Shown here piece by piece: positions 42,180-53,091 of a stretch of 64,000 bases of DNA. The stretch comes from Devosia sp. A8/3-2 (GTDB taxonomy: Bacteria; Pseudomonadota; Alphaproteobacteria; Rhizobiales; Devosiaceae). The notes under the pieces are model-generated. The model was not told the DNA's origin. It saw only the letters and a list, made by a program, of their open reading frames with translations, and searched no databases. Where the stretch lies: assembly GCA_025452255.1 (NCBI GenBank), contig CP104974.1, positions 1,675,001 through 1,739,000 of the forward strand. Reading direction: 5' to 3'. Within the stretch, counting starts at the first letter, position 1. Each line of letters starts with the position of its first letter. A program made the translations under genes and the position numbers.

Positions 42180-43469
42180 TTAGCCAAAGATGGCTTGTGC
42201 GAGGCCCACAAATCGTACTCCACGTTCCTCGAAATTCTTGAACTGGTTGTAGGACGGCGCCCCCGGCGAGAGGATGACGGCGTCGAATTGCTGGCGATAG
42301 CCATGGAGCGTTTGCATGGCACTTGCCGAGTCCGGCTCCGCCAGAACGGTGATCTGCGGCGCTGCGGCTCTAGTGGCCGCGGCGAGGCGGGCGCCGGTGA
42401 CCGGCAGGCAGGCCAGCGTCGTTACGCCATAGCCCGCGAGCAGGCTCGCGAGTTCGGTATAGTCCTGCTCGCGCTCATGACCCCCGGCGATCAGCGCGAT
42501 GCGGAAGCCCTTATAGGCCGCCAGAGCCGCCTTGGTGGCTTCGGGCGTGGTCGAAATCGAGTCATTGACAAAAATGGTGCCGCCGAACTGATGTTCCTCC
42601 AGCCGATGGGGCAGGGGCACGAATGCCGCAATCCCCGCCACAACACCCGCAAGGCTGGCTCCGGCCGCCAGAGCGATCTGGGCGGCGAGGCGGGCATTGT
42701 CGACATTATGGCTGCCCTTGAGGCGGGAGCCCACGGCCGCCTTGTCGATCGCTGCCAGCTCGTCCGACGTCAGCTCGCGCAAGAGGCGCCGATGATCGCG
42801 CACGGCTTGGGCCACCAGCGCATTGCCCTTGGCGCCCGCACCCAGCGCCACCGGAAAGCTGCCCTCGCGATCGATCAGATGCAGCTTGTCCTCGTAATAG
42901 CGCTCGACCGAGCCGTGCCAATCGACATGCTCGGGGTAAAGATTGGTAACCGCTGCAATGTCGGGCAGGAAATTCATGTCGGCAGTCTGGTAGCTCGACA
43001 ATTCGAAGATGACGACCGGATGGCGGTCGGCAATGTGGAGCGGGGCGACGCCCACATTACCAGCGAGCCCCGCATCGATCCCCGAGCGGGTCAACATTAG
43101 ATGGGTCAGCGTGGCGGTGGTCGATTTGCCCTTGGTGCCGGTAATGGCGATGACTGTGCGGCCATGGCGATAGGTGGCGCCCCACAGATTGAGATTGGAG
43201 GTCACCGGAATGCCGGAATGGCGGGCAATGTCGAAAACCGGCTTATAGCGCGACACGCCCGGGCTTTTGACGATGAGGCCGAAGCGATGGTCGTGGATGG
43301 CCATCCCAAGATCTTCGGCCGCAATTTGCTCGGCGCCGGGAATATCGGCCTGCCCGCTATCGACCGTCACATAGAGCTTGAGGTCCGGCTGGCGGGTCTT
43401 GAGAAAGGCGGCGGTGGAAATGGCCTCGCGGCCTGCGCCATAGAGCAGGACGGGTTCTTCAAACCGCAT
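42180..43469 (-). CDS. murD2: UDP-MurNAc-L-alanine--L-glutamate ligase (MurD2-type)
   Basis: Mur ligase, intact at about 429 residues. ATP site VIAITGTKGKSTTATLTHLM, then LSSYQTADM, NLYPEHVDWHGSVERYYEDK, NDSISTTPEATKAAL and LSPGAPSYNQFKNFEERG. It overlaps murL by 11 nt. In Xanthomonas oryzae the pair MurD2-MurL adds L-Glu to UDP-MurNAc-L-Ala and then epimerises it; adjacency to murL here makes the MurD2 reading much better than ordinary MurD, which sits in the dcw cluster. ATG 43469 gives MRFEEPVLLYGAGREA. Confidence 0.85.
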   Translation of the reverse strand: MRFEEPVLLYGAGREAISTAAFLKTRQPDLKLYVTVDSGQADIPGAEQIAAEDLGMAIHDHRFGLIVKSPGVSRYKPVFDIARHSGIPVTSNLNLWGATYRHGRTVIAITGTKGKSTTATLTHLMLTRSGIDAGLAGNVGVAPLHIADRHPVVIFELSSYQTADMNFLPDIAAVTNLYPEHVDWHGSVERYYEDKLHLIDREGSFPVALGAGAKGNALVAQAVRDHRRLLRELTSDELAAIDKAAVGSRLKGSHNVDNARLAAQIALAAGASLAGVVAGIAAFVPLPHRLEEHQFGGTIFVNDSISTTPEATKAALAAYKGFRIALIAGGHEREQDYTELASLLAGYGVTTLACLPVTGARLAAATRAAAPQITVLAEPDSASAMQTLHGYRQQFDAVILSPGAPSYNQFKNFEERGVRFVGLAQAIFG

Positions 43470-44838
43470 AGGCAGCCACCTTGGCGGCAAGGGCGGGGGA
43501 TGTGATGGTCATGGCTGTCGGTCAGGCATTCGGCCATGGCCGCCTGCAGCTTGGGCTCGCCATATTGGGCAAAAAGATCGGCCTTTATGGCCCGCACCAC
43601 GGCCGCCTCATGCCAGTCGGCATGGCGAGTGAGCGTATAGAGGCAGGCAGCCGCCTCGAGGATTTCCCCCACGCATTCCCGGGGCTTTTGCCCGGCGAGG
43701 CCCGATAGTTCGCGGAACGAGGCTTCGTTGGCGAGGTTATCGAGCAGGTTCTGGCCGAAGATCGACAGCAGCCTGTCCTTGGCCATGAAGGGGGCAAAGA
43801 TCAGGAAGACGAAATGGCATTTCGGACATTCGCCGCACCAGAGCGGGCCGTCATTGCCGGTGAGCCGGAAATTGCGGTTGCAGCTGGAAAACACGCGGTC
43901 GAACTTGGTTTCATGCGTGAACAGCGAAGCGATGCGCGCTTCCGAATAGGGGCGCAGCAGGGAATAATATTTGAGCGCGCCCCCGGTGGCGTCGGACAGG
44001 ATCGAGGCAATCAGCAGCTCGAAGCCGAGCGACTTGGAATATTGGTGATTGGTCTCGCGCCCGTCAAATTCTGACATTGCCCTCGCTGGCCGAACGCTCA
44101 TTGGACAGCACGATCTGGTTGAAGCCGAACAGCACGGCGCAGAGCGCCGCGATCATCGAATTGATCGCCGTGGAGGGCACATGGCCATTGTAATAGCCCG
44201 ACTCCTTGGAGAGCCGGATCATTTCGGCATCGAGCGTGCGCGTGACATAGACCGGCTGGGTGCCGATCTTGTCGACCGAGGTGATGATCGGCCCCTTGGG
44301 ATTGACGGCAAAGGGCGTGAAATCGAGCCCGACAGCCGTCAGCAGATCAACGCTAACCAGCGAATCCTTGCCACCGCCAATGGGCAGCAGGGCACGGTCG
44401 GGCAGGGTCACAATCGGCTTGATGGCCTCAGCATCATGCGGCGCCGAAATGGTCAGCTTGCCGAAACGCGCCAGATTATTGCGAGCGTAGAATTCGCCCA
44501 GCCCATTCTCATAAACATCGATGGCAAAGGCGCGTTCGGCCTCGCTCAGCGCGATATTGGGCGCGATGATCTCGAATGGGGCGCGCAGCTTGAAATAGCT
44601 CACGCCCAACACGATTGCCGTCAGGTCGAGCAGCTTGGCGAAAGCAGGGACTGGCTGCCTTTTCCGCATTGGCAGCGGGCAGGGTCAGGCTCTCGGTGAA
44701 GCTCTTGCCGCCCGAGCCATAGGTGAAAATGGCCCGGCCCGTCGCCGGATGGAAGGATGGGCGCTCGATGAGGAATTGTTCGGTCACGGGGCTGATCACA
44801 CCTTTGAGTTGCCACTCATATAAGTGATTTGCTGGCAT
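43459..44838 (-). CDS. murL: UDP-MurNAc-L-Ala-L-Glu epimerase
   Basis: Flips the terminal L-Glu of UDP-MurNAc-L-Ala-L-Glu to D-Glu, using ATP. Seen: ANHLYEWQLKGVISPVTEQF at the start, the PP-loop-like LLPIGGGKDSLVSVDLL, GHVPSTAINSMIAALCAVL, IVLSNERSASEGNV, HQYSKSLGFE and the CNRNFRL, WCGECPKCHFVFL cysteine cluster, all as I recall for MurL. Frame jumps near 44652, 44075 and 43520; the corrected end SPALAAKVAAYAV and TGA overlap the murD2 ATG. About 459 residues. Confidence 0.87.
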
Positions 44839-44937
44839 GGCGGGAGTAGGGCGCTTGCTCTGTGTCGAATCCGGGTCATGCTGCTCGTCGTGTGGTTGAA
44901 GCCGGAACAATCCGGCATGACAGAGGAGACGAAAAAA

Positions 44938-45353
44938 ATGCGTGTCATAGTTTTTGTCAAAGCCAATGAAGACAGTGAAGAAGGGGTGATGCCCACCACC
45001 GAAATGCTCGAGGCCATGGGCAAATTCAATGAGCAGCTGGTCGAGGCCGGCATTATGAAAGCCGGCGAAGGATTGCAGCCGTCCAAAAAGGGCAAGCGCA
45101 TCCTGTTCTGACGGCTCCAGCCGTACGGTCATTGATGGCCCTTTCACCGAAACCAAGGAATTGGTGGCCGGTTTCTGGATCTGGGAGGTCAAGGACATGG
45201 ATGAGGCCGTGGCTCGGGCCCGACGCTGCCCCAATCCGATGGAAGGCGGCGGCGTGCTTGAAATCCGCCCGGTGTTCTGAAATGGACGCATTCGGCGATG
45301 CGATGACCCCGGAAGTGGCCGAAATCCACAATCGGGTGCGCGATAAAATTTGA
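44938..45353 (+). CDS. YCII-related (DGPF) domain protein
   Basis: Small ferredoxin-like fold protein. MRVIVFVKANEDSEEGVMP, EAGIMKAGEGLQPSKKGKR, then in the next frame SSRTVIDGPFTETKELVAGF (the DGPF motif) and MEGGGVLEIRPVF, ending AFGDAMTPEVAEIHNRV. Two frame jumps, near 45110 and 45230-45280. About 137 residues. ATG 44938 follows GAGGAGA. Divergent from murL. Function of the family is mostly unknown; some are ECF-sigma associated, but no sigma factor is seen here. Confidence 0.8.
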
Positions 45354-45420
45354 CGTTCGGCTGACATGGCTCGTCGCGGCTGGCAGTGACAGAATGCGGC
45401 TGTTGGGCTAGCGTCCCCGC

Positions 45421-46274
45421 ATGCGCAATCACTCCTTCATGACGAGCCTGCTTTGCCTGATCCCCGCCTGACCTTGGCCCGCGACGGCATTGCAGGCCCG
45501 ATCGCTGGAGGGCATCGTCCCGGCCACCCGCTATATCGACACCAATATGTGCCAGACGATCTTGCCCTCTGCCGCCTTGTGCCGCGCGCCGTCCCCGGCC
45601 GCCGAGCAGCTTGATCAAGTGCTGTTTGGGGAACTGTTCGAGGTGTTGGACGAGGGGGATGGCTGGGCTTTCGGGCAGGCCAAGCGCGACGGCTATGTCG
45701 GCTATGTCGAGGCCGGCGCGCTGGGCGAGGTCTCCATCGCGCCGACCCACAGGGTGCGGACGCTTCGCACCTATGCGTTCAGCGCCCCCAGCATAAAGGC
45801 CGCGCCCACCGGGCTCTATTCGATGAACGCCATGATTGCCGCCGAGGGGCAGGAGGGGCGCTTTGTGAAGGCGGCAGGCGGCTGGTTTGTGCAGGAGCAT
45901 CTAGCGCCCATCGACCGAGCCGAAACGGATTATGTGGCTGTTGCCGAGCGGTTCGTCGGCACGCCCTATCTCTGGGGCGGGCGCCAGAGCCCGGGGCTCG
46001 ACTGTTCCGGGCTGGTGCAACAGGCATTTTACGCCAGCGGTCGGGCCTGTCCGCGCTGATAGCGACCAGCAGGCGGGGATGGGGCAGCCAGTCGAGACGC
46101 TGGCTCGTGGCGACTGGTTTTTGGCGCGGCCATGTGGCGATGATGATCAACCGAGCCGACATCATCCACGCCAATAGCTGGCACATGGCCGTGACTATCG
46201 AGCCCTCGGCCGAGGCCGTTGCGCGTATCAGTCGCCTCGGCGGCGGTGAACCCACGGCTTTTCGACGGCCCTGA
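45421..46274 (+). CDS. NlpC/P60 peptidoglycan hydrolase with SH3-like region
   Basis: Probable cell-wall endopeptidase. The central part has an SH3-like wall-binding region (LFEVLDEGDGWAFGQAKRDG, YVGYVEAGAL). The C-terminal NlpC/P60 domain has GTPYLWGGRQSPGLDCSGLV with the catalytic Cys and, after frame correction, GHVAMM with the catalytic His. An in-frame TGA at 45469 is bypassed if two small jumps restore LPDPRLTLARDGI, the family start; more jumps near 46055 and 46125. No signal peptide is evident. ATG 45421 or 45439. Confidence 0.8.
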
Positions 46275-46276
46275 GC

Positions 46277-46300
46277 CGGGGACGCGTTGGCGCGTCCCCG
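46277..46300. terminator. Hairpin between convergent genes
   Basis: CGGGGACGCG (46277-46286), TTGG, CGCGTCCCCG (46291-46300): a perfect 10-bp stem with a 4-nt loop between the NlpC/P60 gene and the peptide-binding gene. No long T-run on either side, but the place, between two convergent stops, suits a two-way terminator. Confidence 0.7.
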
Positions 46301-46315
46301 ATAATATTCAGTTCG

Positions 46316-47978
46316 CTATTGCGCGACCGGCCGCAGCGCCAGCAGCTGGAGCAGACGGCCCGGATTGGCATTGGAAATCACCGGCGAAACGATCGGATTT
46401 TCCGCGCTGGCCCAGCCGGTGAAGCGCTTGGTGCTGTACTGGTAGAAGGACGGGCTGTTGTAGACCGGGATGACCGGCATGGCCTCCGCCACCTTGAGCT
46501 GGATCGCATCCATGATCGACTTCTGCTCGGCCGGGTCCTTCACCCGGGTATATTTGTTGAGCATCTCGACCACTTCGGGATCGGTCCAGCGCTGGGCCGA
46601 GGTACGGCTCTTGCCGAAGTCGGCCGGGTTGAACGAGCGAATATAGGGGAAGTATGGATTGGCGGCTGATCCTATCGCATTGAGCGACATCGCGTATTTC
46701 GCGCCGATCAGATCAGAGGCCCAGACGGATTCCTCAGGCGTGCTCATCTTCACGTTGAGGCCCGCCTCTTTCAGCGTCTCGATGGCGATCTGAGTGGCGT
46801 CGATCCAGTCGGTCCAGCCATTGGGGATTTCTGATGTCGATGCTGATTGGCGTGCCGTCGGGATTGTCGTGGAAACCGTCGCCATCCTTATCGACATAAC
46901 CCGAGGTTTCGAGCAGGGCCACGCCGGCATCGAGGTCGAACTTGCCATATTGACCGAACTGGGTGGCGACTTCGGGATTGCTGAAGGCCTTGTAGAATTC
47001 GCCCAGCATGGAGGGGTCTTCGTTGATCACCGGATAGCCATAGCCGGCAATGTCGATAATGGTCTGCCGGTCGATCAGCATGCTAACCGCGCGGCGGAAA
47101 TTCACGTCGTTGAAGGCTTTCTTGTTGTTCTCGTCGGGGCTTTCGAGGTTGAGCGTAAACGCGACCAGACTCGAGGGCAGGAACCAGTATTTATTGTGCT
47201 CGGGGTCCTTGGCCACGAAAGTATTGTCGATGTCGGGAATAAAGCTGGTCGCCCAATCGAGCGTGCCATCGGCCAGTGCCGACAGAACCTGCGGATTGTC
47301 AGCCAGCTGGGGCAGCCGCATGCAATCGACCTTGAGGCTTTCCGCATCCCAGTAATTGGGATTGCGGCATTGCTCATAGACACAGGGCGTGAAGCGGGTG
47401 ATCTCGGTGAGCGGGCCCGAACCGACCGGGGTCTCATTGGCGAAGGTGACCGGATCGGCGACATCCTTCCAGATGTGCTCGGGCACGATCGGCATCGCCA
47501 CGATGGTGGTGGCGATCAGCGAATTGGGCTGCACCGAGTTAAAGCGGACCGTGTGCTCGTCGACCTTTTCCACCGACTCCATCAGCGGCGCCACCGAGTT
47601 GAAATCAAGCGCCGGGAACTTCTTGAGGTAGTCGTAGGTGAACACCACGTCATCGGCTGTGATGGGTTCACCATCGGACCATTTGAGCCCGTCGCGCAGG
47701 GTGAAGCTGATCGATTTGAGATCGTCCGCCAGCTCGAAGCTTTCCGCCGGGCAGTATTCCCACTTGTTGCCGGCCGGGCGATTGAAGATCGCCAGCGGCT
47801 CGTAGATGAAATCCTTGGTCGTGGCGCGGGCAGAGGTCTGGTTGAACGGATTGAAATTGCGCACCCGAGTCGTGGTCTGTTCGGAACTGGCGGTCAGCAC
47901 ACTCTGGGCGCTGGCTGGCGCCGCGGCCATGGCCAGAACCATGGCGGAAGCCGCCAGGATCACTTTATTCTTCAGCAC
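46316..47978 (-). CDS. Peptide/nickel ABC transporter substrate-binding protein
   Basis: SBP_bac_5 family. GTG 47978 lies 7 nt after AGGAGA and starts a signal peptide (LKNKVILAASAMVLAMAAAP, then ASAQ). Mature part: PLAIFNRPAGNKWEYCPAES, TLRDGLKWSDGEPITADDVV, VPEHIWKDVADP, VNFRRAVSMLIDRQTI, SGYVDKDGDGFHDNPDGTP, PAEQKSIMDAIQLKVAEAMP. One frame jump near 46830. About 553 residues. No permease or ATPase is next to it, so it must pair with parts elsewhere. Confidence 0.87.
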
Positions 47979-48072
47979 TGTTTTTCTCCTCTGCATCTGC
48001 ACATCGCTGGGGCGATGCCGTTCTCCTCGATGATCTGCCCAATTTCGGGGTGCCGGCAAGCGCGAAACGCGC

Positions 48073-48925
48073 TCATCTGGCGCCCGGGACAGCTGTGCAC
48101 GCCTTGGGCAAATCCGCTAGTGTCAGTGGCGCGGCCGGTGGGCTGGTGCTTGGCTGGTAGGGGGCGTCGGTGAACCAGTAATCGAGCTCGGCGCCGCAGC
48201 CCGTCTCCGGGCGGCACCTGATCCTGGTCCTGACAGGACGAAGCGCCGGAAGGGCAAGAAAGCCGGACATGGATATGATCGTCATGACCATACCAAGGGC
48301 GAACTTTGCCAAGAAAACTGCGGTCCCGCCACGCTGTTTCGCACAGCGAGCGTTTTATGCCCGGCGCGACGAAGATGCGAGCAACACCCGGCAATTGCGC
48401 CGCGCGATAGATCAGCAGCCGCTCCGCTTCGCCAAAACGGCTGGGGTCAACATCCCGACTGCCCTGCTTGAGCACCGAAATCGTGGATAGCTCCTCGCGC
48501 TCCTTGGCGCTCAGCGTATGGCCCGGCATGGGCTGCAACCAGAGATCGACATCGAGCCCGATCTGATGGGAGGCATGCCCGCTTTTGGCCGGTCCACCGC
48601 GCGCCTGCCCCAAATCGCCAACCAGCAGGCCCGGCCAGCCATCCTGTGCCACGGACTGCGCCAAAGCGCCAATATACTGGACCAATTCAGGCGCGCCCCA
48701 GCGGCGATCGCGTGACAATCGCATGGCCTGCCAACCCGGCCCATCCGTCGCCAATTGCACCGCCCCGGCAATACAGCCCTTGGCATAACTGCCGATCGGT
48801 GTCGAAGGCCCGCCGGTCGGGCCCGTCACCGCACCAAACAGGTCACGTGCCGGCTGCTGCGCAAAGCCGGGTGAGGCGAGCAGCAAGAAAGCAATGGGTA
48901 TGGCACCCAGAAAGCGGAGCAGCAT
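48073..48925 (-). CDS. mepA: Penicillin-insensitive murein endopeptidase
   Basis: Periplasmic LAS metallopeptidase cutting peptidoglycan cross-links. Signal peptide MLLRFLGAIPIAFLLLASP. Zinc and active-site motifs KSGHASHQIGLDVDLW and YGHDDHIHVRLSCP. A frame jump near 48215 changes the tail; the corrected end is DLPKACTAVPGAR at 48073. About 284 residues, like E. coli MepA. ATG 48925 chosen. It follows other cell-wall genes (murL, murD2, NlpC/P60) in this stretch. Confidence 0.9.
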
Positions 48926-49092
48926 GATCGGTACTCGGCCGTGAATCACACACCCACTATAGCGCCGAACTTGCCACGATGCCGATCACACTCGAAAAAG
49001 CGCACATTATCGCAAAAAGGGCTGGTTCTGGGCGACCGAGCGGGTCGTGGAGTATTCCGGCAATCATGCCTCTTCAGGGTAGGAAGCCGTCA

Positions 49093-49127
49093 GTCCGCTT
49101 TCTGGTGCTGGAGCATAGAAAGCGGAC
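49093..49127 (-). terminator. Inverted repeat after the Atu4866-like gene
   Basis: GTCCGCTTTCT (49093-49103) and AGAAAGCGGAC (49117-49127), a perfect 11-bp stem with a 13-nt loop, 18 bp beyond the stop of the leftward gene. A terminator role is likely, though the stem lacks a clear T-run. Confidence 0.5.
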
Positions 49128-49144
49128 CTTCAGGCTATCCGCTG

Positions 49145-49939
49145 CTAGCGGCGGAACAGCACCATGCCGGCGTGATGGAGAACGCCGTCAATGAAGTCTC
49201 CGTCGGCGGTGAAGCCGGTGTCGTCCCAGTATTCTATGTGGTTTCCCACGATCTCATAGCGCCCCTGATAGGCACTTTCGCGGGTCCCGCGGGCCTCGTC
49301 GTAACGGCCATTTGGCAGCAATTCATGCCGAATGTGCCCGTCGGCGGTGACCCACATCCCGACATAGGGATGATGTGCTTCCGTTTCGCTTGCTGCCAGT
49401 GACTTTCCCAGCGTGGCTTCGATGGCACGGGGTTCCACAAGCCGAGCGTAGTTGAATTCCTGCTTGATCTTCCAGATTCCGTCGACGCATGTCCAACCCA
49501 ATTGGGAGCGAGCATCGAAGGCCGGGATTTCGCCGCTGAGCCGCTCGATCCGGCCGACAAAGCCAACTGTGGTGGAGGCGACGTCCTCGCCCGGGAGGAT
49601 CGCATGACCATCGCTCATGCCGTGCAGGATCGAGCGAGAGGCATTCTGCAAGCCTTCCCAATTGGCGCCATAGACCGGGGCATCGGCGAAGAGCTGCGTC
49701 TCGCCGGGGGCAAAATTGTCCCAGAACACGCCGGCGGGATCCTTAAGGTCGTAATATTTGCCCATCTTCTGCGTGAACACAAAGGCGGGATCGCCCTCCC
49801 GGCGTTCCCAACCCTGCATGATCCATTCTTCATGCAGCGCCAGTGGCGCGTTCGGTCCTTCCTGCGGGCAGGGCTGGGCCATGGCGGGCGTGGCGAGGGC
49901 GCCTGTGGTCAGCGCCACGGCGCGTTTGGTATTGGTCAT
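49145..49939 (-). CDS. Secreted protein with SnoaL-like and Atu4866 domains
   Basis: 264 residues, intact. Signal peptide (MTNTKRAVALTTGALATPAM, then AQ). First half resembles a ketosteroid-isomerase/SnoaL fold (FAPGETQLFADAPVYGANWE, ARSQLGWTCVDGIWKIKQEF). Last 75 residues are an Atu4866 domain (HPYVGMWVTADGHIRHELLP, YRGRYEIVG-like, EYWDDTGFTADGDFIDGVLH). Function unknown. ATG 49939 follows AAGGAGA. Divergent from a LysR gene 107 bp away that may control it. Confidence 0.78.
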   Translation of the reverse strand: MTNTKRAVALTTGALATPAMAQPCPQEGPNAPLALHEEWIMQGWERREGDPAFVFTQKMGKYYDLKDPAGVFWDNFAPGETQLFADAPVYGANWEGLQNASRSILHGMSDGHAILPGEDVASTTVGFVGRIERLSGEIPAFDARSQLGWTCVDGIWKIKQEFNYARLVEPRAIEATLGKSLAASETEAHHPYVGMWVTADGHIRHELLPNGRYDEARGTRESAYQGRYEIVGNHIEYWDDTGFTADGDFIDGVLHHAGMVLFRR

Positions 49940-50046
49940 AGTGGGTCTCCTTGTGCCGTCCGGGTGACGACAAGCGGACACTAGCCCCGACTACTGGATC
50001 GTGGTACTTACCGAGCTCTCACCATGTTGGTTAGCGGTGCTGGACA

Positions 50047-50946
50047 ATGATCGTCGACCTGAATCTCTTGCCCGTGTTTCTCGCCGTTGCGCAGGAACCA
50101 AATTTCCGGGCGGCGGCGGACCGGCTGGGGGTAACCCGTTCGGCCGTCAACCGGGGGATCAAGCGGCTTGAAGACATGGTCGGGCTGTCGCTGGTCAGCC
50201 GAACCACACGGTCGGTACGACTGACCGAGGCTGGCACCAAGCTTTATGATCTGCTGTCGCAGCCCCGGACCGATATTACCATCGGGCTGGAACAGCTCGC
50301 CTCCGAACGCGAGCCGCAGGGCTTGCTACGTCTGGCGGTCACTTCGATCGCCGAACCCTTCCTGTCCGGAACCCTGATCGGCAGCTTTGCTGCCGTCTAC
50401 CCACAGGTGACGATCGACGTGACGGTAACCGACGAGGAGTTCGATATTGTCGCTGCGGGGTTCGACGCGGGCGTTCGTCTCGGGCAGGTCATCGAACAGG
50501 ATATGATTGCGGTGCGGATCGGGGGCGATCAGCGGGAGGCCGTCGTTGCCAGCCCCGGCTATATCGCCGAGCACGGCGCGCCGGCGCATCCAAGGGAGCT
50601 GATCAGGCATCGTTGCATCGGCTGGCGCCCTGCGCCCAACCGAGCGCCCTATCGCTGGGAGTTCGAGGAGAGCGGCACGCCCTTTTCCGTTTCCGTGGAG
50701 CCCCAGATCACCACCAATGACCTGCGTTTCATGATCAGTTCGGCACTGAACGGGGCCGGCATAACCTTTGCGATGCAGCAGACATTCGAGCCCTATATTA
50801 CCAGCGGCCAACTCATTGGCCTGTTGGATGATTACCTGCCCGAGTTTCCGGGCTTTTTCCTCTATTTTCCGCAGCGCCGGAATATGGCGCCAAAATTGCA
50901 GGCCCCGGTCGATCACATCAGGGACCACCGGGGCCGCAACTCGTGA
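50047..50946 (+). CDS. LysR-family transcriptional regulator
   Basis: 299 residues, intact. Helix-turn-helix: LNLLPVFLAVAQEPNFRAAA, RLGVTRSAVNRGIKRLEDMV, SRTTRSVRLTEAG. Effector domain with EEFDIVAAGFDAGVRLGQVI, the CrgA/DsdC-like subgroup. Divergent from the Atu4866-like gene. Its 3' end meets the AraC gene tail-to-tail with no gap. Confidence 0.9.
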   Translation: MIVDLNLLPVFLAVAQEPNFRAAADRLGVTRSAVNRGIKRLEDMVGLSLVSRTTRSVRLTEAGTKLYDLLSQPRTDITIGLEQLASEREPQGLLRLAVTSIAEPFLSGTLIGSFAAVYPQVTIDVTVTDEEFDIVAAGFDAGVRLGQVIEQDMIAVRIGGDQREAVVASPGYIAEHGAPAHPRELIRHRCIGWRPAPNRAPYRWEFEESGTPFSVSVEPQITTNDLRFMISSALNGAGITFAMQQTFEPYITSGQLIGLLDDYLPEFPGFFLYFPQRRNMAPKLQAPVDHIRDHRGRNS

Positions 50947-51770
50947 CTATGAAGCCGGAGAGCCGCCGACAGTTCCCGAAAAATATTGCCGCGGCGGAAC
51001 GCCCAGCATGCGTTTGAACATGGTGGTGAAGGCGGCGGCGCTGTCGTAGCCGAGGTCGAGGGCGACCCCGGTGACCGGTTCGCCATTGGCCGGGCGCGGG
51101 AGCGCGCTGAGCAGGCATGCCTGCTGGCGCCACAGCGACAGGCTCACGCCAGTTTGACGGCGAAATGTTCTGGTGAAGGCGCGGCGGCTCATGGCGAGGG
51201 CTTTGGCCCAGTCATCGATCACCAGATGGGGGAGGGGTTTTCGATGAAGCTGCGGCATAGCGCGGCGAGGCGCGGCTCGGATGGAAAGGGCAGGCCGAGG
51301 GGAAGTTCGGGCAATTTGGCGATTTCATCGAGCAGCAGCGCCATGATGAGGCCCGAGCGCGTGGCGTTGTCTTGTGGCGGGGCGACGGCTTCCACGATCA
51401 GTGCACGGGCCAGATCGGTCAGCGCCACGACGCGCACATTGGCCGATATGTTGGGCAGCGCCGCGGGAGACACATAGATCGAATGCATGTGGACATGGCC
51501 GATCATGTCCACGGAATGCTCGAGTTCAGGCGGAATCCACAAGGCATGTTCGGGCGGGACCATCCAGCGGCCCCGGCTGGACGTGACCATGACGACGCCG
51601 GTGCGCGGATAGAGCAATTGAGCGCGGCTATGGTGATGCGGCGCGACGGCGTGGCCGGCAGGATAGGTCGAGGGCAGGGCGTAGACGGGAGCCGGGGAGG
51701 CCTCGATCTGGCGCAGGCGTTGCAGATGCAGGCTCGCATGATCGCTCTGCCGGCTGTTGTCCTGTTTCAT
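50947..51770 (-). CDS. AraC-family transcriptional regulator
   Basis: N-terminal cupin sensor (HAVAPHHHSRAQLLYPRTGV, MVPPEHALWIPPELEHSVDM) and a C-terminal AraC DNA-binding domain (LAMSRRAFTRTFRRQTGVSL, VALDLGYDSAAAFTTMFKRM, LGVPPRQYF). One frame jump near 51240. About 274 residues. Divergent from the Fsr-type exporter gene (80 bp apart), the usual arrangement for a regulator of an efflux pump. Confidence 0.88.
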
Positions 51771-51849
51771 GCTTGGCCCACTCGCGAAGTAAATTGACCA
51801 GAACACGAATGCGGGACAGGCGCAATTGGTCTATCGAGGGCGCCTCAAT

Positions 51850-53085
51850 ATGGAGCGATATCGTGACGAACAGTGTGTTGGCTGCGGACAAGGACGTGGG
51901 GAACAGACGGCTTTCGCCGTCATCATGGCAGTGAGTTTCTGCCACCTTCTCAATGACACGATGCAGTCGCTTATTCCCGCGCTCTATCCGATGATCAAGG
52001 AAGATTACGGGCTCGATTTTACCCAGATCGGGTTTTGGGGCTGGTCTTCCGTGTCACGGCCTCGCTGTTGCAACCCCTGATCGGGATCTATACCGACAAG
52101 CGCCCGCTGCCCTATTCCTTGCCCATCGGCATGGGCTTCACCTTGATCGGCTCTGGTCGTGCTTGCCTATGCCCATTCCTATTGGATGCTACTGGTTGGC
52201 GCGGGCGTGGTGGGGCTGGGCTCGGCGGTGTTTCATCCCGAATCCTCCCGTGTGGCGCGCCCGGCATCGGGCGGACGGCATGGGCTGGCGCAGGCGCTGT
52301 TCCGGGTCGGCGGCAATTTCGGCTCGGCCGTGGGGCCGCTGCTGGCCGCGTTCATCGTCTTGCCGCGTGGGCAGGGCAGTGTCGCCTGGTTCTCGCTTGC
52401 GGCGCTGTTGGGCATCGGCATTCTGTGGCAGGTGGGCAATTGGTATAGCCGCCACCGTGCCGCCAACCGGACGCGCAAAGCTCCGGCGCCGGCCGTGACC
52501 TTGCCGCGCAAGACCGTCATCACGGCCATTGCCGTGCTCGCGCTGCTGGTGTTCTCGAAATATGTCTACATGAGCAGCCTTTCGAGCTTTTACACCTTCT
52601 ACATGATCGAACGCTTTGCCGTGTCGGTGCAGGATGCACAGATCCTGCTGTTTGTGTTCTCGGGCGCGGTGGCTATCGGCACGGTGGCGGGTGGGCCAAT
52701 CGTGGACTGGTTCGGCACCAAATTCGTGATCTGGCTGTCGATCTCGGGCGCGCTGCCGTTCACTCTGGCGCTGCCCTATGCCGATTTCACTCGGACGGTC
52801 GTGTTGACCTTCATCATCGGGGTGATCCTGGCATCGGCCTTCTCCGCCATTGTGGTGTTTGCGCAGGAATTGGTGCCCGGCCGGGTGGGCATGATTGCGG
52901 GGCTGTTCTTTGGTTTTGCCTTCGGTATTGGCGGCATTGGCGCGGCAGTACTGGGCATCGTGGCGGATAGGACGAGCATCGAGTTCGTCTACCAGATCTG
53001 CTCCTATCTGCCGCTGCTGGGCCTGTTGACTATTTTCCTGCCCGATATCGGCAAAGGCCGGCGCAGCAAGCCAAAGGCAGTATAA
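51850..53085 (+). CDS. MFS exporter, fosmidomycin-resistance (Fsr) type
   Basis: Twelve-helix antiporter. SFCHLLNDTMQSLIPALYPM with IKEDYGLDFTQIG is the Fsr signature; then RVTASLLQPLIGIYTDKRP, MLLVGAGVVGLGSAVFHPES, SRVARPASGGRHGLAQALFR, FVFSGAVAIGTVAGGPIVDW. Frame jumps near 51890, 52040 and 52155. About 410 residues. Start unclear: ATG 51850 or a GTG near 51862 (MTNSVLAADKDVG in the other frame). Likely induced through the divergent AraC protein; substrate not shown. Confidence 0.85.
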
Positions 53086-53091
53086 ATTCAC

